Made by a program: the position numbers and the translations under genes. The notes under the pieces are model-generated. The model was not told the DNA's origin. It saw nothing but the letters and a program-made list of their open reading frames with translations, and searched no databases. Below are positions 1 through 9,541 of a stretch of 64,000 nt of DNA, piece after piece (position 1 is the first letter of the stretch; each line of letters begins with the position of its first letter). Origin of the DNA: Halopseudomonas salegens (GTDB lineage Bacteria > Pseudomonadota > Gammaproteobacteria > Pseudomonadales > Pseudomonadaceae); NCBI RefSeq assembly GCF_900105655.1, contig NZ_LT629787.1:1674001-1738000 (forward strand). Reading direction: 5' to 3'.

Positions 1-474
1 CGCGACAGCCAACGTCGCCATACGCCGTGGGTCGAGGGTAAAGTGCGGATTACCCTCGGCATGCACATGGCCCATATTCGGACCATCCAGGGTAATCGAC
101 TCCCGCAGACGCAAAAAATCTGCCGCACGAAAATGCCCGGGACGACCTTGATTGATCCCGGGATTGGCGGAACCGCTCAATGCGGCTGGCAACCAACCCT
201 CTTCCAGACCAGCCCCCACTGAGAGCAGCAGATCGGCACGCCGCATAGTCGCCATATAGCTGGGCCGCGCATCCAGGTAATGCACATCCCGGTCAGCCGG
301 TGCCAGAACACGTACGCTGACCTGATCACCCCCGATCGCATTGGCCAACATGCCCAGGCTCGGCGTCGTCGCTACCACCCGCATCTCGGCGCTGGCTGAC
401 TGGGCCAGCAACGCGCTGCCCGCCAGAATCAGCACCATGCAGGGCAACTGCAAATACCTGTTGATAAGTCGCAT
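1..474 (-). CDS. Metal (probably zinc) ABC transporter substrate-binding protein, 3' end cut by window edge
   Basis: The reading frame runs off the left edge, so only about 158 N-terminal residues are visible. It starts at ATG 474 with a GGAG ribosome binding site about seven bases upstream. A signal peptide (about residues 1-30, ending in an AxA-type site) precedes VVATTPSLGMLANAIGG, the opening of the ZnuA/TroA cluster A-I family. Metal-ligand type histidines are visible in DVHYLDARPS and in GHVHAEGNPHF, where these proteins place two of their ligands. It would bind the metal in the periplasm and deliver it to an ABC permease that lies outside the window. It follows a histidine-rich outer membrane protein preceded by a Zur-like box, which points to zinc rather than manganese. 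The family call is solid; the metal is an inference. Confidence 0.88.
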   Translation of the reverse strand, partial: MRLINRYLQLPCMVLILAGSALLAQSASAEMRVVATTPSLGMLANAIGGDQVSVRVLAPADRDVHYLDARPSYMATMRRADLLLSVGAGLEEGWLPAALSGSANPGINQGRPGHFRAADFLRLRESITLDGPNMGHVHAEGNPHFTLDPRRMATLAVA

Positions 475-484
475 GCAAATCTCC

Positions 485-522
485 GTAAAAAAGCCGGTGT
501 GCCCTGTTCAGGCTGCACCGGC
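485..522 (-). terminator. Intrinsic terminator-like hairpin between the two zinc-locus genes
   Basis: Read on the minus strand, a GCCGGTG/CACCGGC stem (493-522) with an inner CCTG/CAGG pairing is followed at once by six T residues (485-490). The next gene's GGAG site and ATG 474 begin only a few bases further on. This is a terminator or attenuator inside a likely operon, which would lower expression of the substrate-binding protein relative to the outer membrane protein. Confidence 0.7.
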
Positions 523-565
523 GTCAGGCAAGAACGGTCGCAGACGTCCCTGTCTACAACAACAG

Positions 566-1858
566 TCAGAAAGAGTGAGCACCGTGAGCGCCCAGCGCCA
601 CATTGAGTTGCAGCATGAACTCCAGGCCCCGACCCGGATTGTGATCATGCTCGTGGTCATCATCATGACCATCCGCAGCAAAATCATTACGGCTCAGCTG
701 GGCGCGCAGAAAGACCGGTTCGATTGGACGGAAGGTCAACTGTGCACTCTGCCGATAGGATGTCTTCAGGCTGTTGACTGCTGTCGGGTGGGAGCCGACC
801 ACATCGTTGGTCAAGCCCAGCGCTTCGGCGCGCAAACCAACCTCCCAACGGGGCGCAATACCATACACCGCTTCCAGGTACAGGCCGTCCTGGCGTTCGC
901 TGTGGTTATCACGCTTGTCCCAGTGACTATGGTCATCATGGGCATGCTCTACGTACTCGGTGAGGTCACGGCGCATATAGACGTATTCACTGGCCAGCTT
1001 CCAGTTGCCATGCCCGTAACTTTTGCCGGCATCGTATTTGTACACAGCATCCAGACCGGCAAACCAGGCATCACCTTCCAGACCATGGGCATGGTGACCG
1101 TGGTCATCCAGGCGGCCATACTGGTTTACGTAACCGGCAGAGAGGCCGTATTGGGCGGCATGCTGCGCACCCAGATCCGGGCCGAATTTGGCAAAGGCGG
1201 TCATCATGCGTGGACCGCTACTTTCGCTGACCGGCAATTCATCGTTGAACTGCGAGACGGTATTGTCCTGATCACCCTGCAACAATTCCACACCCAGCCG
1301 GGTGTAGCTCGCAGTGGGAGCCAGCCAGTTGACCTGAACACCCGTGTCTTGCAAACCATGCTCGCCAAACAGGTATTCGTTGACCATAGGACGATCAACA
1401 AAGTCCCAATCGTGACCGTGCTTGCTGTTGATGTAACCGATATCGGACAGGAACTTGCCAGCCTTCACCTGCAAGCCAGCAGGCAACGAACGCGTGGTCA
1501 GGTAGGCCTCTTCAACGTCGAAGTCGCTGTCATCAAAGCCGATCAGCAAGGTACCGTCCATGAAGTCGCCCAGACGTGCCTGGAGAGCCAGTTCCGAATG
1601 GCCCATATTGAAGCCGTCATCAAATCCATGATCGTGACCGCCATGACCGTGGTCATGGTCATCGTGACCACCACCGAAACCAGCTGGTGACGCGTTGCCC
1701 TCGTCGATCTGGTTGTAATACACCCCTTCCAGAATCAGCGAAATATCGATATCGACATTTAACGCCGAACGCTCCTGGGAGGCCGACTGCGCCAGCACGG
1801 AGGTGCTGAAGGCCAAAGCGGCCAGGGTTGCAGCGATGGGAGTTGGGGAAAATTTCAT
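566..1858 (-). CDS. Histidine-rich outer membrane beta-barrel protein, probably zinc-linked
   Basis: About 430 residues from ATG 1858. The open frame extends upstream, but the signal peptide (MKFSPTPIAATLAALAFS, ending LAQ) begins here. After it comes VDIDISLILEGVYYN, then a loop packed with His and Asp (HDDHDHGHGGHDHGF) and more His/Asp clusters near residues 290, 340-350 and 405. The remainder alternates polar and aromatic residues as in a porin-like barrel and ends in Phe. It lacks the plug domain of a TonB receptor. The His/Asp loops suggest metal binding at the cell surface or in the periplasmic mouth. The Zur-like box upstream and the metal-binding protein downstream indicate a zinc-starvation operon. 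I do not know a settled gene name. Confidence 0.75.
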   Translation of the reverse strand: MKFSPTPIAATLAALAFSTSVLAQSASQERSALNVDIDISLILEGVYYNQIDEGNASPAGFGGGHDDHDHGHGGHDHGFDDGFNMGHSELALQARLGDFMDGTLLIGFDDSDFDVEEAYLTTRSLPAGLQVKAGKFLSDIGYINSKHGHDWDFVDRPMVNEYLFGEHGLQDTGVQVNWLAPTASYTRLGVELLQGDQDNTVSQFNDELPVSESSGPRMMTAFAKFGPDLGAQHAAQYGLSAGYVNQYGRLDDHGHHAHGLEGDAWFAGLDAVYKYDAGKSYGHGNWKLASEYVYMRRDLTEYVEHAHDDHSHWDKRDNHSERQDGLYLEAVYGIAPRWEVGLRAEALGLTNDVVGSHPTAVNSLKTSYRQSAQLTFRPIEPVFLRAQLSRNDFAADGHDDDHEHDHNPGRGLEFMLQLNVALGAHGAHSF

Positions 1859-1894
1859 AATGGATTGACCTATTGGTAACTGGGTTTCAAAGCG

Positions 1895-1915
1895 GATGTG
1901 ATAATGTAACATTAC
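1895..1915 (-). promoter_or_regulatory. Zur-box-like operator
   Basis: The segment GATGTGATAATGTAACATTAC agrees at most positions with the enterobacterial Zur consensus core (ATGTTATAATATAACATTTC). It contains the palindrome TAATGTAACATTA. It lies about 40 bp upstream of the histidine-rich protein start at 1858, where a repressor site is expected. Similarity was judged by eye. Confidence 0.65.
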
Positions 1916-1950
1916 GCCTGACAGGTCAACCTTGCATTGAACTTTTGCAC

Positions 1951-1987
1951 AACAAAAACGCCCCGAGCCAGGCGTCTGGCTCGGGGC
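1951..1987 (-). terminator. Rho-independent terminator of the OsmC-YcaO gene
   Basis: GCCCCGAGCCA (1960-1970) pairs with TGGCTCGGGGC (1977-1987), an 11-bp perfect stem. On the minus strand it is followed by GTTTTTGTT. It sits 30 bp past the stop codon at 2017. Confidence 0.85.
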
Positions 1988-2016
1988 ATACATAACTCTC
2001 TGATGAAAAGACGGGC

Positions 2017-4203
2017 TTACATGGCAGCGCGGGCTGCCCGTGCCGCATGCAATTTCTGATAGCTCTCAATCAAGCGCTGATGCTTCTCGAGGCCTTCCAG
2101 TTGCATACTGGTCGGTGTCAGACCATGAAAGCGAATCTCGCCCTGAACCGAGCCGACCACGGCTGCCATGGTTGCTTCACCAAACATGCGCCCGAGGTTG
2201 AAGAGGAAGTCATCCAGCTCCAGCTCATCATCCAGCACGATCTCAAGCACCGCACCGACTGCCTGATAGAAAAGTCCACGTTCCAGCGTGTTGTCGTTGA
2301 ACTGCTGGAACATCTCCACCCGCTCCAGGGCCTCTTCATGCTGCTGCAAGGCCAGATTGATCAGCAGTTTCAGCTCCAGAATGGTCAGTTGCCCCCAGCA
2401 GGTATTCTCGTCAAACTCGATGCCGATCAGGGTAATGATATCCATATGTTCATCGATCTGGCTCTCCTCGAGACGGTCCAGCAAATCGGCCAACTGATCA
2501 TCATCCAGTGCGTGCAGGTTGAGAATATCTGCCCGGTAGTCCAACGCCTTGTTGGTATTGTCCCAGATCAGATCCTCTACCGGATAAACCTCGGAATAGT
2601 CGGGTACCAGAATGCGACAGACCGGGGCGCCCAGGTCCTCGTACACCGCCATGTAGGACTCTTTGCCCATTTCATCAAGAATACCGAACAGGGCTGCGAC
2701 TTCTTCGGCATTGGAGCCTGAGAAATCCCATTCACAAAAATCCACATCCGCCTTGCTGCTGAAAAAGCGCCAGGACACCAGCCCGGACGAGTCAATAAAA
2801 TGCTCAACGAAATTGTTCGGTTCGGTCACCGCCATACTGTTGAACGTTGGCGGCGGAAAATCATTCAGGCCTTCAAAGCTGCGGCCCTGCAAGAGTTCGG
2901 TCAGGCTGCGCTCCAGAGCCACTTCAAAACTCGGATGCGCGCCGAACGAGGCAAACACACCGCCGGTTTTCGGATTCATCAGCGCCACGCACATCACCGG
3001 GAACTGGCCGCCCAGCGAAGCATCTTTTACCAACACCGGAAACCCTTGAGCCTCCAACGCCGCGATACCCTGAACAATCGCCGGGTATCTGGCCAATACC
3101 GCCTGTGGCACATCCGGCAATGCCAGTTCTTCTTCAATAATCTGCTTCTTCACTGCCCGTTCAAAAATTTCCGACAGGCACTGTACCTGCGCCTCGGGCA
3201 ACGTATTGCCCGCACTCATGCCATTGCTCAGGTACAGGTTCTCGATCAAATTGGAAGGAAAGTACACCACCTCGCCATCCGACTGGCGCACAAAGGGCAG
3301 CGAGACTATGCCCCGCTCCACCTTGCCGGAGTTGGTATCAATCAGGTTGGAACCACACAATTCCCCTTCCGGGTCATAGATGGCGCGGGTGTACTCATCA
3401 AGAATCTCCACCGGCAAGGCATCATCCGGGCCAAGCTGGAACCACTTCTCGTCGGGGTAATGTACGAAAGCGCTGTTGGCGATCTGTTCGCCAAAAAACT
3501 GATCGTTGTAAAAGAAGTTGCAGCTCAGCCGTTCTATGAACTCACCCAGTGCCGAACACAGGGCGCTTTCCTTGGTCGCGCCTTTGCCGTTGGTAAAGCA
3601 CATCGGCGAGGCAGCATCGCGAATATGCAGCGACCATACATGGGGCACTATATTGCGCCAGGATGCGATCTCGATTTTCATTCCCAGCCCGGCCAGAATG
3701 CCGGTCATATTGGCGATGGTCTGTTCCAGCGGTAAATCCTTGCCTTCAATCCAGGTCGCCCCGGCCTCATCCGGTTTGCCCAGCAGCAAGGCCTGGGCAT
3801 CCGCATCCAGATTGGCAACGGTTTCAATCTGAAATTCCGGGTTGGTCTGTACGACCTTTTTTACGGTGCAGCGATCAATGGCGCGCAGAATACCCTCGCG
3901 GTGTTTTGCCGACATATCCTCCGGCAACTCAACCTGAATCTTGAAAATCTGGTTATAGCGATTCTCCGGATCGACAATATTGTTCTGCGACAGGCGAATA
4001 TTTTCCGTCGGGATATCCCTGGCAAGGCAATACACCCGGACAAAATAGGCGGCACAGAGCGCTGATGAAGCAAGGAAATAATCAAAAGGGCTGGGCGCAG
4101 ACCCGTCGCCCTTGTAACGAATGGGTTGATCAGTAACGACAGTGAAATCATCAAACCTGGCTTCAAGTCTGAGATTGTCGAGAAAGTTTACCTTGATTTC
4201 CAT
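2017..4203 (-). CDS. OsmC-domain / YcaO-domain fusion protein
   Basis: About 728 residues from ATG 4203 (a GTG two codons upstream is also possible). Residues 1-140 are OsmC-like, with the SPFDYFLASSALC helix that carries the peroxidatic-type Cys. From about 160 follows a YcaO domain with the ATP-binding signatures SALGEFIER and LSEIFER. The last 130 residues are acidic and helical. Stand-alone YcaO proteins of this type are linked in E. coli to RimO-dependent beta-methylthiolation of ribosomal protein S12; the OsmC fusion is seen in pseudomonads. No precursor peptide, dehydrogenase or other azole-peptide gene is nearby, so natural-product biosynthesis is unlikely. It has its own terminator and is probably monocistronic. 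Confidence 0.85.
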   Translation of the reverse strand: MEIKVNFLDNLRLEARFDDFTVVTDQPIRYKGDGSAPSPFDYFLASSALCAAYFVRVYCLARDIPTENIRLSQNNIVDPENRYNQIFKIQVELPEDMSAKHREGILRAIDRCTVKKVVQTNPEFQIETVANLDADAQALLLGKPDEAGATWIEGKDLPLEQTIANMTGILAGLGMKIEIASWRNIVPHVWSLHIRDAASPMCFTNGKGATKESALCSALGEFIERLSCNFFYNDQFFGEQIANSAFVHYPDEKWFQLGPDDALPVEILDEYTRAIYDPEGELCGSNLIDTNSGKVERGIVSLPFVRQSDGEVVYFPSNLIENLYLSNGMSAGNTLPEAQVQCLSEIFERAVKKQIIEEELALPDVPQAVLARYPAIVQGIAALEAQGFPVLVKDASLGGQFPVMCVALMNPKTGGVFASFGAHPSFEVALERSLTELLQGRSFEGLNDFPPPTFNSMAVTEPNNFVEHFIDSSGLVSWRFFSSKADVDFCEWDFSGSNAEEVAALFGILDEMGKESYMAVYEDLGAPVCRILVPDYSEVYPVEDLIWDNTNKALDYRADILNLHALDDDQLADLLDRLEESQIDEHMDIITLIGIEFDENTCWGQLTILELKLLINLALQQHEEALERVEMFQQFNDNTLERGLFYQAVGAVLEIVLDDELELDDFLFNLGRMFGEATMAAVVGSVQGEIRFHGLTPTSMQLEGLEKHQRLIESYQKLHAARAARAAM

Positions 4204-4278
4204 GAGCACCCGGCCAGCAGAATGAGTTGCAGCGGTAACGCTGTCAGTGCTCCATTGTCCGGGTTTAGCGCCTGCTTG

Positions 4279-7200
4279 TCATGGCTGGTCTTGAGGAACA
4301 GCCGATTGCCGTCGTTCCCGCCAGTGCAACGCAACAATCGTCAAGGCTGGCAGGAAAGTCAGAGTAACGATGGCGGCGCCCAACAGCCCGAACAGCACAA
4401 TCGCGCCAACACCACGATAGAGCTCGGTCCCCTCCCCCGGAAGGAAAACCAGAGGCGAGAGTGCGCACAGGGTCGTCAATGTGGTCATGGCAATCGGTCG
4501 CAAACGGGTTTGCACCCCAGCCAGCACGGCATCCACTACGCTTACGCCTTTGTGACGCAGGTTCTGCCGCGCCTGATCCACCACCAGGATCGGGTTATTC
4601 ACCACGGTCCCCATCAGAATCAGAAAGCCCAGCATGGTGATCATGTCGAAGGGCTGGCGCAATGGCTGCAACCCGAACATCGGCAATAATCCTCCAACCA
4701 GATTCATCAGCGCCAGACCAATGATGCCACCCGCCACCCCCAGTGGAATGGCCGTCATGATCAGCAAAGGGAAACCCCAATGGGCAAAGATCGCTACCAG
4801 CAACAGATACACGATGGCGATGGCAATCAGAAAGTTGCCACTCAGTGCGTCACGGGTGGCGTTGAGCTGGTCGCTGGCCCCGGAAATATCGACATTGACC
4901 GCAGCGGGTAGCTCTCCACTGGCACGCATGTTGTCCAGCAGCTCGGTGCGGACGCGCTCTACCCCCGCCTCCAGCGGCACATCCGGCGGCGGAATAATGT
5001 TCAGAGTCACGGTGCGCCGGCCATCGACCCGCCTGACCGTGCTGGTATCTACCGTTTCATCTATCTGCGCCAGGCTCGACAACGGCAACGCCTGGCCGCT
5101 GGCAGTATAAATCTGCGTGTCGGCCAACTGGTCCAGTTGCGGATCGCGGCCCTGGCTGCCATACAGATAGATATCGATTTTCTCGTCATCAAGGAAGAAG
5201 TCATCTACATAGGCCCCTTCCGTCAGCGCTGCCACTGCGAAACCGATCGCCCCGGTGCTCAGCCCAAGCTCTGCTGCGCGCTCCCAGTCTGGCCGGATCT
5301 GGATGAGTGGCTGAGCAAGCGTCAGGGTAGAAGGCTGGCTCTGGATTCTGGGATTATCGAAAATCTCCCCCGCCCGGCGATAAGCCGCATTGGCTGCCTG
5401 GTAGACTTCAGCCAGATCGGCTCCGGAGATATCCAGATTGATACTCCGGGTGCCACCATCATTACTGGAGATGATCGAGCCTTTGGCCGCAAAGGCTCGC
5501 ATGCCCGGGAACTGCCGATAAAACCGGGTGATTTCATCCATCAGCGGCTCGATGTGGCGTGGGTTCAGGGTTTCCGCGATGATCCTGACCCGGGTTGGCG
5601 ATACGCCCATATTCAGATAGGCCAAAGGCGGTACGCGGGTTTCACCGCTGGCATAGGCCTCACCATCCGCATTCACGTGCGGCAGGAAATAGTCTTCTAC
5701 CTGCTGGGCAATTCCCTGCATTTCAGTGAGGTTGTAACCCGGGGGCGCAGTCATGACAGCAAAGGTTTTCGGTTCTTCACCCTCGGGCAGGTACTCCGCT
5801 GGCGGGGTCAAGAGCAGGATGACCAGCAGGCTGCCCAGCACAGTCGACGCAATAACCAGTGCGCGACGCAGCGAGCCGGTTGCCAGCCAGCGTACCCAGG
5901 ACATCAGGCGCCTGGACCAGCCGCCGCCCGTCACATTACCGTATTGGTCAGTGACGACCTCGCGTCGGCCAAAATCCAGCCGCGCACACAGGGTCGGAAT
6001 CACGGTAACGGCAACCAGCATGGACGCCAGAATGGCCGCCGAAATGGCGATGGCGACATCCGAATACAGCTGTCCCGCCTCCTGCTGAATAAACAAAATC
6101 GGCAGGAACACCAGAATGGTCGTCGCGGTGGAAGCCAGCACAGCCGGCCAAACTTCCCGCACCCCTTTTAGCGCTGACTCGAAGCGGTCCAGCCCGAGTC
6201 GCCGATGTCGTTCGATGTTTTCCAGCACCACAATGCTGTTGTCCACGGTCATGCCGATGGCAAAAGCAATACCGGCAAGGGAAATCACGTTCACTGTGCG
6301 CCCGGCCAACAGCAAACCGATAAACGCTGCAATAGCACACAGGGGGATACCCACCACACCGGCAAAGGTAGCGCGCGCGGAGCGCAAGAACAGGAACATC
6401 ACCAGAGTGGCAAAGATGGCGCCGATACCCAGATTGGTCCAGACATTGGCAACCGATGCTTCAACATAGCGAGCGTCATCGGACGTCAGCCCGAGCTGCA
6501 TGCCAGCGGGTTCCAGAATCTCCCGGTTGATTGCCGCGACCTCGTCCATCATCGCGTGCTTGATATTGATTACATTCGAGCCGCTTTCGCGCCTGACCTG
6601 CAGGCCCAGGCCCCGCTGACCATTGATGATCGACAGGTCGCGTATCCGCGAATGGTCCTGACGCACGCTGGCGACATCAGCCAGGCGAATCACGCTATCG
6701 CCACGGCGGGCTATCACCAGGTCTTCAAGTGCCTGTATATCGGCAAAGCGTCCGACCGTGCGCAGCAGGTACCTGCGCTTGCCGGCGTCAATCTCGCCGG
6801 CGGAAACATCCCGATTGCGCGCACTGATTGCATCACGCAAATCTGTCAGCCCCAGACCCCGCTGCGCCAGTGCCGCTTCGTCCACGGTAATCTGTATCTG
6901 GCGATCAGCACCGCCACCGACAGACACTTCCGAAACGCCGGGTACGCTTTCCATCCGAGGCCGAACACGGTCTTCAATAAAGTCGCGCATCAGCTCGATA
7001 TCCAGCTCCCGAGGATTCCCCTCAAGGGTGAACACGCGAAAATACATGAAGGCATTGGATGAGAAAGAGGCTGCCACAATGCGTGGCTCATCCACATTGT
7101 TCGGATATCCGGACACCTGGCTCAGGGCATTGTTGATCTGAATCAGGCTTTCATTGATGTCGACGCCGAACGGAAACTCCAACTCGAGCTCTGCTGCGCC

Positions 7201-7452
7201 GCTGGAGGCGGTCGCAACCATCCGGCTCAAATTGGGCACATTGCGCAGGTAGCGTTCCTGCTCCACCAGGATTTCTTTCTCGATGTCCTGGGGTGTAGCC
7301 CCGGCCCAGCGGGTTTCAACGCTGACTGTTCGCACCTCCAGATCCGGAATCATCTGAACCGGGATACGCATGGCGGCCGCCGTCCCGAGAATGGCGACAA
7401 TCAGAGCAATAACGGCAACCAGGGTCCCATGGCGAATAATGCCGGCGAACAT
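4279..7452 (-). CDS. RND efflux transporter, inner membrane permease subunit
   Basis: 1057 residues, the usual length for an AcrB/HAE1-type pump. It begins with a TM helix (residues 11-30) and then the porter domain with the TRWAGATPQDIEKEI motif. TM4 carries GMTVDNSIVVLENIERH, so the first of AcrB's two proton-relay Asp residues is conserved and the second is Asn, as in several RND branches outside AcrB itself. The second half repeats the fold, with a GTVVNNPILVVDQARQN loop. It overlaps the stop of the adaptor gene upstream by one base (TGATG), indicating translational coupling. No outer membrane factor gene is adjacent, so TolC/OprM would be supplied in trans. The substrate is unknown. Confidence 0.93.
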   Translation of the reverse strand: MFAGIIRHGTLVAVIALIVAILGTAAAMRIPVQMIPDLEVRTVSVETRWAGATPQDIEKEILVEQERYLRNVPNLSRMVATASSGAAELELEFPFGVDINESLIQINNALSQVSGYPNNVDEPRIVAASFSSNAFMYFRVFTLEGNPRELDIELMRDFIEDRVRPRMESVPGVSEVSVGGGADRQIQITVDEAALAQRGLGLTDLRDAISARNRDVSAGEIDAGKRRYLLRTVGRFADIQALEDLVIARRGDSVIRLADVASVRQDHSRIRDLSIINGQRGLGLQVRRESGSNVINIKHAMMDEVAAINREILEPAGMQLGLTSDDARYVEASVANVWTNLGIGAIFATLVMFLFLRSARATFAGVVGIPLCAIAAFIGLLLAGRTVNVISLAGIAFAIGMTVDNSIVVLENIERHRRLGLDRFESALKGVREVWPAVLASTATTILVFLPILFIQQEAGQLYSDVAIAISAAILASMLVAVTVIPTLCARLDFGRREVVTDQYGNVTGGGWSRRLMSWVRWLATGSLRRALVIASTVLGSLLVILLLTPPAEYLPEGEEPKTFAVMTAPPGYNLTEMQGIAQQVEDYFLPHVNADGEAYASGETRVPPLAYLNMGVSPTRVRIIAETLNPRHIEPLMDEITRFYRQFPGMRAFAAKGSIISSNDGGTRSINLDISGADLAEVYQAANAAYRRAGEIFDNPRIQSQPSTLTLAQPLIQIRPDWERAAELGLSTGAIGFAVAALTEGAYVDDFFLDDEKIDIYLYGSQGRDPQLDQLADTQIYTASGQALPLSSLAQIDETVDTSTVRRVDGRRTVTLNIIPPPDVPLEAGVERVRTELLDNMRASGELPAAVNVDISGASDQLNATRDALSGNFLIAIAIVYLLLVAIFAHWGFPLLIMTAIPLGVAGGIIGLALMNLVGGLLPMFGLQPLRQPFDMITMLGFLILMGTVVNNPILVVDQARQNLRHKGVSVVDAVLAGVQTRLRPIAMTTLTTLCALSPLVFLPGEGTELYRGVGAIVLFGLLGAAIVTLTFLPALTIVALHWRERRQSAVPQDQP

Positions 7453-8555
7453 CAGTTATCCTCACCGGTAGCCAATTGCACTTCGAGTCCTTCACTGAGG
7501 GACTCATTGCCACGGGTAACCACGTGTTCGCCACCCTGCAGCCCTGACAATACCTCAACCTGCCCGGCGAAACCGGTGCCCGGCCTGATACGCTTTTCAC
7601 TGACCACAAAGACACCTGACTGATCAGTTGGCTCGGCCAACCAGACTGTCACCCGGCCCTCAGGGTAACGGTTAATCGCATCCCGCGGCACAGTAAAGCC
7701 CTGCTCTCCCGTCGTCATTCGCAGCGTGGCCTGCATCGCCATGCCGGGCAGTACATCCACATCCTCCGGTGCCACTGCCCGCAACAGAAAGGTCCTGGCT
7801 CCGGAGTCGGTTACCGGCACCAGGGTATCAATGGTTGCTTCAATGCGTTCGCCCGCATGGTGCAACTGCAGAACCGAGCCCTCGTTGATACGCGCGTAAT
7901 GGACCTGCGGCACCTGAAAATCCAGGCGTATATTCTGGGTATCGACCAGCCGCAACAACTCATCGCCGGGTGCGACCCATTCACCCAGATCACTCATGCG
8001 CTGACTGACTACCCCGGCAAAGGGTGCCTTGATACTGTGCCGTCGCAGAGCTACTTCATGGCGGTTGCGCTCTGCTTGCAAGCGCTTCAGCTGGGCCTGC
8101 GCCGACGCCACCGCACTCTCACGGGCACTGACTTCAGTCGCCGCAATATTGCGCCCGGCACCGACTGACTGCGCCTCGGCCAAGCGACGACGCGCCTCAG
8201 CCAGATCGACCCGGCCGGCATCCAGTGCAGCGTCAGCCTGTTCCAGTTCCAGTTCCGCCTGTTCGTCATCCAACCCTATCAGCAGGTCACCAGCGGCAAC
8301 ATGATTGCCCGGCTCGACCGAGACCCGGTCAAGCAAGCCGGCCACCGAGGTCGACAAGCGTGAAGATCGCATGGGATTGGCGGTACCATTCAGCAACACC
8401 TCAACGATGATGTCCGTTTCGGTGACACGTTCGATACGCACTTCAGGACGATTGTCAGCGGATACACTGACAATCGGGCTGCAGAGCAGGAGCAAGGGAA
8501 CAATCCACCAACCTGGCAATAAGCGACGCAAACCTGATTCCTCGGATGAGAGCAT
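7452..8555 (-). CDS. RND efflux periplasmic adaptor (membrane fusion protein)
   Basis: 367 residues: an N-terminal signal or anchor helix (residues 14-33), then the barrel-sandwich hybrid start (VAGLLDRVSVEPGNHVAAGDLLIGLD), a helical hairpin rich in Glu, Ala and Gln (about 100-170), the second lipoyl half (IKAPFAGVVSQRMSDLGEWVAPGDELLRLVD) and beta-barrel and membrane-proximal domains. It is the first gene of a two-gene operon with the permease it joins to an outer membrane channel. No regulator is adjacent. The start is tentative because no strong ribosome binding site is visible before ATG 8555. Confidence 0.9.
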   Translation of the reverse strand: MLSSEESGLRRLLPGWWIVPLLLLCSPIVSVSADNRPEVRIERVTETDIIVEVLLNGTANPMRSSRLSTSVAGLLDRVSVEPGNHVAAGDLLIGLDDEQAELELEQADAALDAGRVDLAEARRRLAEAQSVGAGRNIAATEVSARESAVASAQAQLKRLQAERNRHEVALRRHSIKAPFAGVVSQRMSDLGEWVAPGDELLRLVDTQNIRLDFQVPQVHYARINEGSVLQLHHAGERIEATIDTLVPVTDSGARTFLLRAVAPEDVDVLPGMAMQATLRMTTGEQGFTVPRDAINRYPEGRVTVWLAEPTDQSGVFVVSEKRIRPGTGFAGQVEVLSGLQGGEHVVTRGNESLSEGLEVQLATGEDN

Positions 8556-8689
8556 TTATTGACTATCAGGTTACAGCAGCCGGATTAACCGTACTGCTGC
8601 TGCAGCCTGATAAATTGCAACAGAATACTCTCATCAAAAACAAATAATAATCAATTGCGTTTCGCCCGCGTTATGCTACTGCGCTCTGC

Positions 8690-9370
8690 CTATGCCTCGT
8701 CAAAGCCAACGAATGCAGCCACCTCATTGACTGAACGACGCCTGGAAACCACCGCATTGGCCGGAAAACCCTCATCCGGGTAGCCCATGGCTACACAAAT
8801 CATGATCACCTGATCTTCGGGAATGCGGGCATGCTCGCGTACCACCGGCGAATGCATGATGCCCTGACTGTTCACAACACAACCCAAACCACGGGACCAG
8901 GCGGCATTGACCAGGCCGTTGACCAGTGCACCACAGTCAAACTGGGCGATGTCTCCATCCTTGAGTACCCGGTCATAGGTCACGACAATGGACACCGGTG
9001 CATCAAACTGCCGGAAGCCACGCAGTATCCAGTCCTGACGCTTTTCCTTGTCGTCACGGGCGATACCCATGGCCTGGAAGAGTTGCACGGCGATATCGAC
9101 CTGCCGCTGTCGGTGTTCCCCCTCGTAAGTGCCAATACCGCGACTTTCCTTGGAGGGCGGCACACCCTTGAGCATGCGTTCGGTATTCTCGGCACGGATA
9201 CGATCGAGCGGTTCACCGCTGACCACATGCAAATGCCATGGCTGGGTATTCATTGAGGAGGGTGCCCGCGTGGCCAGGGCAATGACTTCCTCGAGCACAC
9301 TGCGCGGGACCGGCTGCTGCTTGAATGCACGGATGCTGCGACGCCCGTTTACCACCTCATCGTAATTCAC
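8690..9370 (-). CDS. Nitroreductase family FMN oxidoreductase
   Basis: About 226 residues. GTG 9370 is preferred because GGGGAG lies about seven bases upstream; an in-frame ATG at 9391 would cover that site. The N-terminus NYDEVVNGRRSIRAFKQQPV is the classic FMN-phosphate binding region (R-x-S-x-R), and APSSMNTQPWHLHVVSG is the following FMN loop. GLGCVVNSQ and MGYPDEGFPANAV complete the family pattern. It probably reduces nitroaromatics or quinones with NAD(P)H in the cytoplasm. It seems monocistronic. Confidence 0.88.
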   Translation of the reverse strand: MNYDEVVNGRRSIRAFKQQPVPRSVLEEVIALATRAPSSMNTQPWHLHVVSGEPLDRIRAENTERMLKGVPPSKESRGIGTYEGEHRQRQVDIAVQLFQAMGIARDDKEKRQDWILRGFRQFDAPVSIVVTYDRVLKDGDIAQFDCGALVNGLVNAAWSRGLGCVVNSQGIMHSPVVREHARIPEDQVIMICVAMGYPDEGFPANAVVSRRRSVNEVAAFVGFDEA

Positions 9371-9541
9371 CCTTGATCTCCCCTCGCCCATCAGATTGAT
9401 TCAAAGCGCCGATCTTACGTTCAGTGATCACCCCGCGTCACGCCGTAACAGCCTGAACAATATCGCCTCAAACAGGCTGGTGATAAAAGCCCGCGACACG
9501 ACAGTCGGTGATTGGCATGCAAGCACGCCTTGGGCCGAGGG

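Noticed and set aside
341..1690. Long plus-strand frame opposite the zinc locus
   Set aside because: It is the antisense shadow of the histidine-rich protein and substrate-binding protein genes. The minus-strand products have signal peptides and family motifs; this one has none.
2017..8555. YcaO gene next to an RND pump as a RiPP (azole peptide) cluster
   Set aside because: No precursor-like small frame, no FMN dehydrogenase and no leader peptidase is present. The YcaO is the OsmC-fused housekeeping type with its own terminator, and the pump is an ordinary drug-type RND operon.
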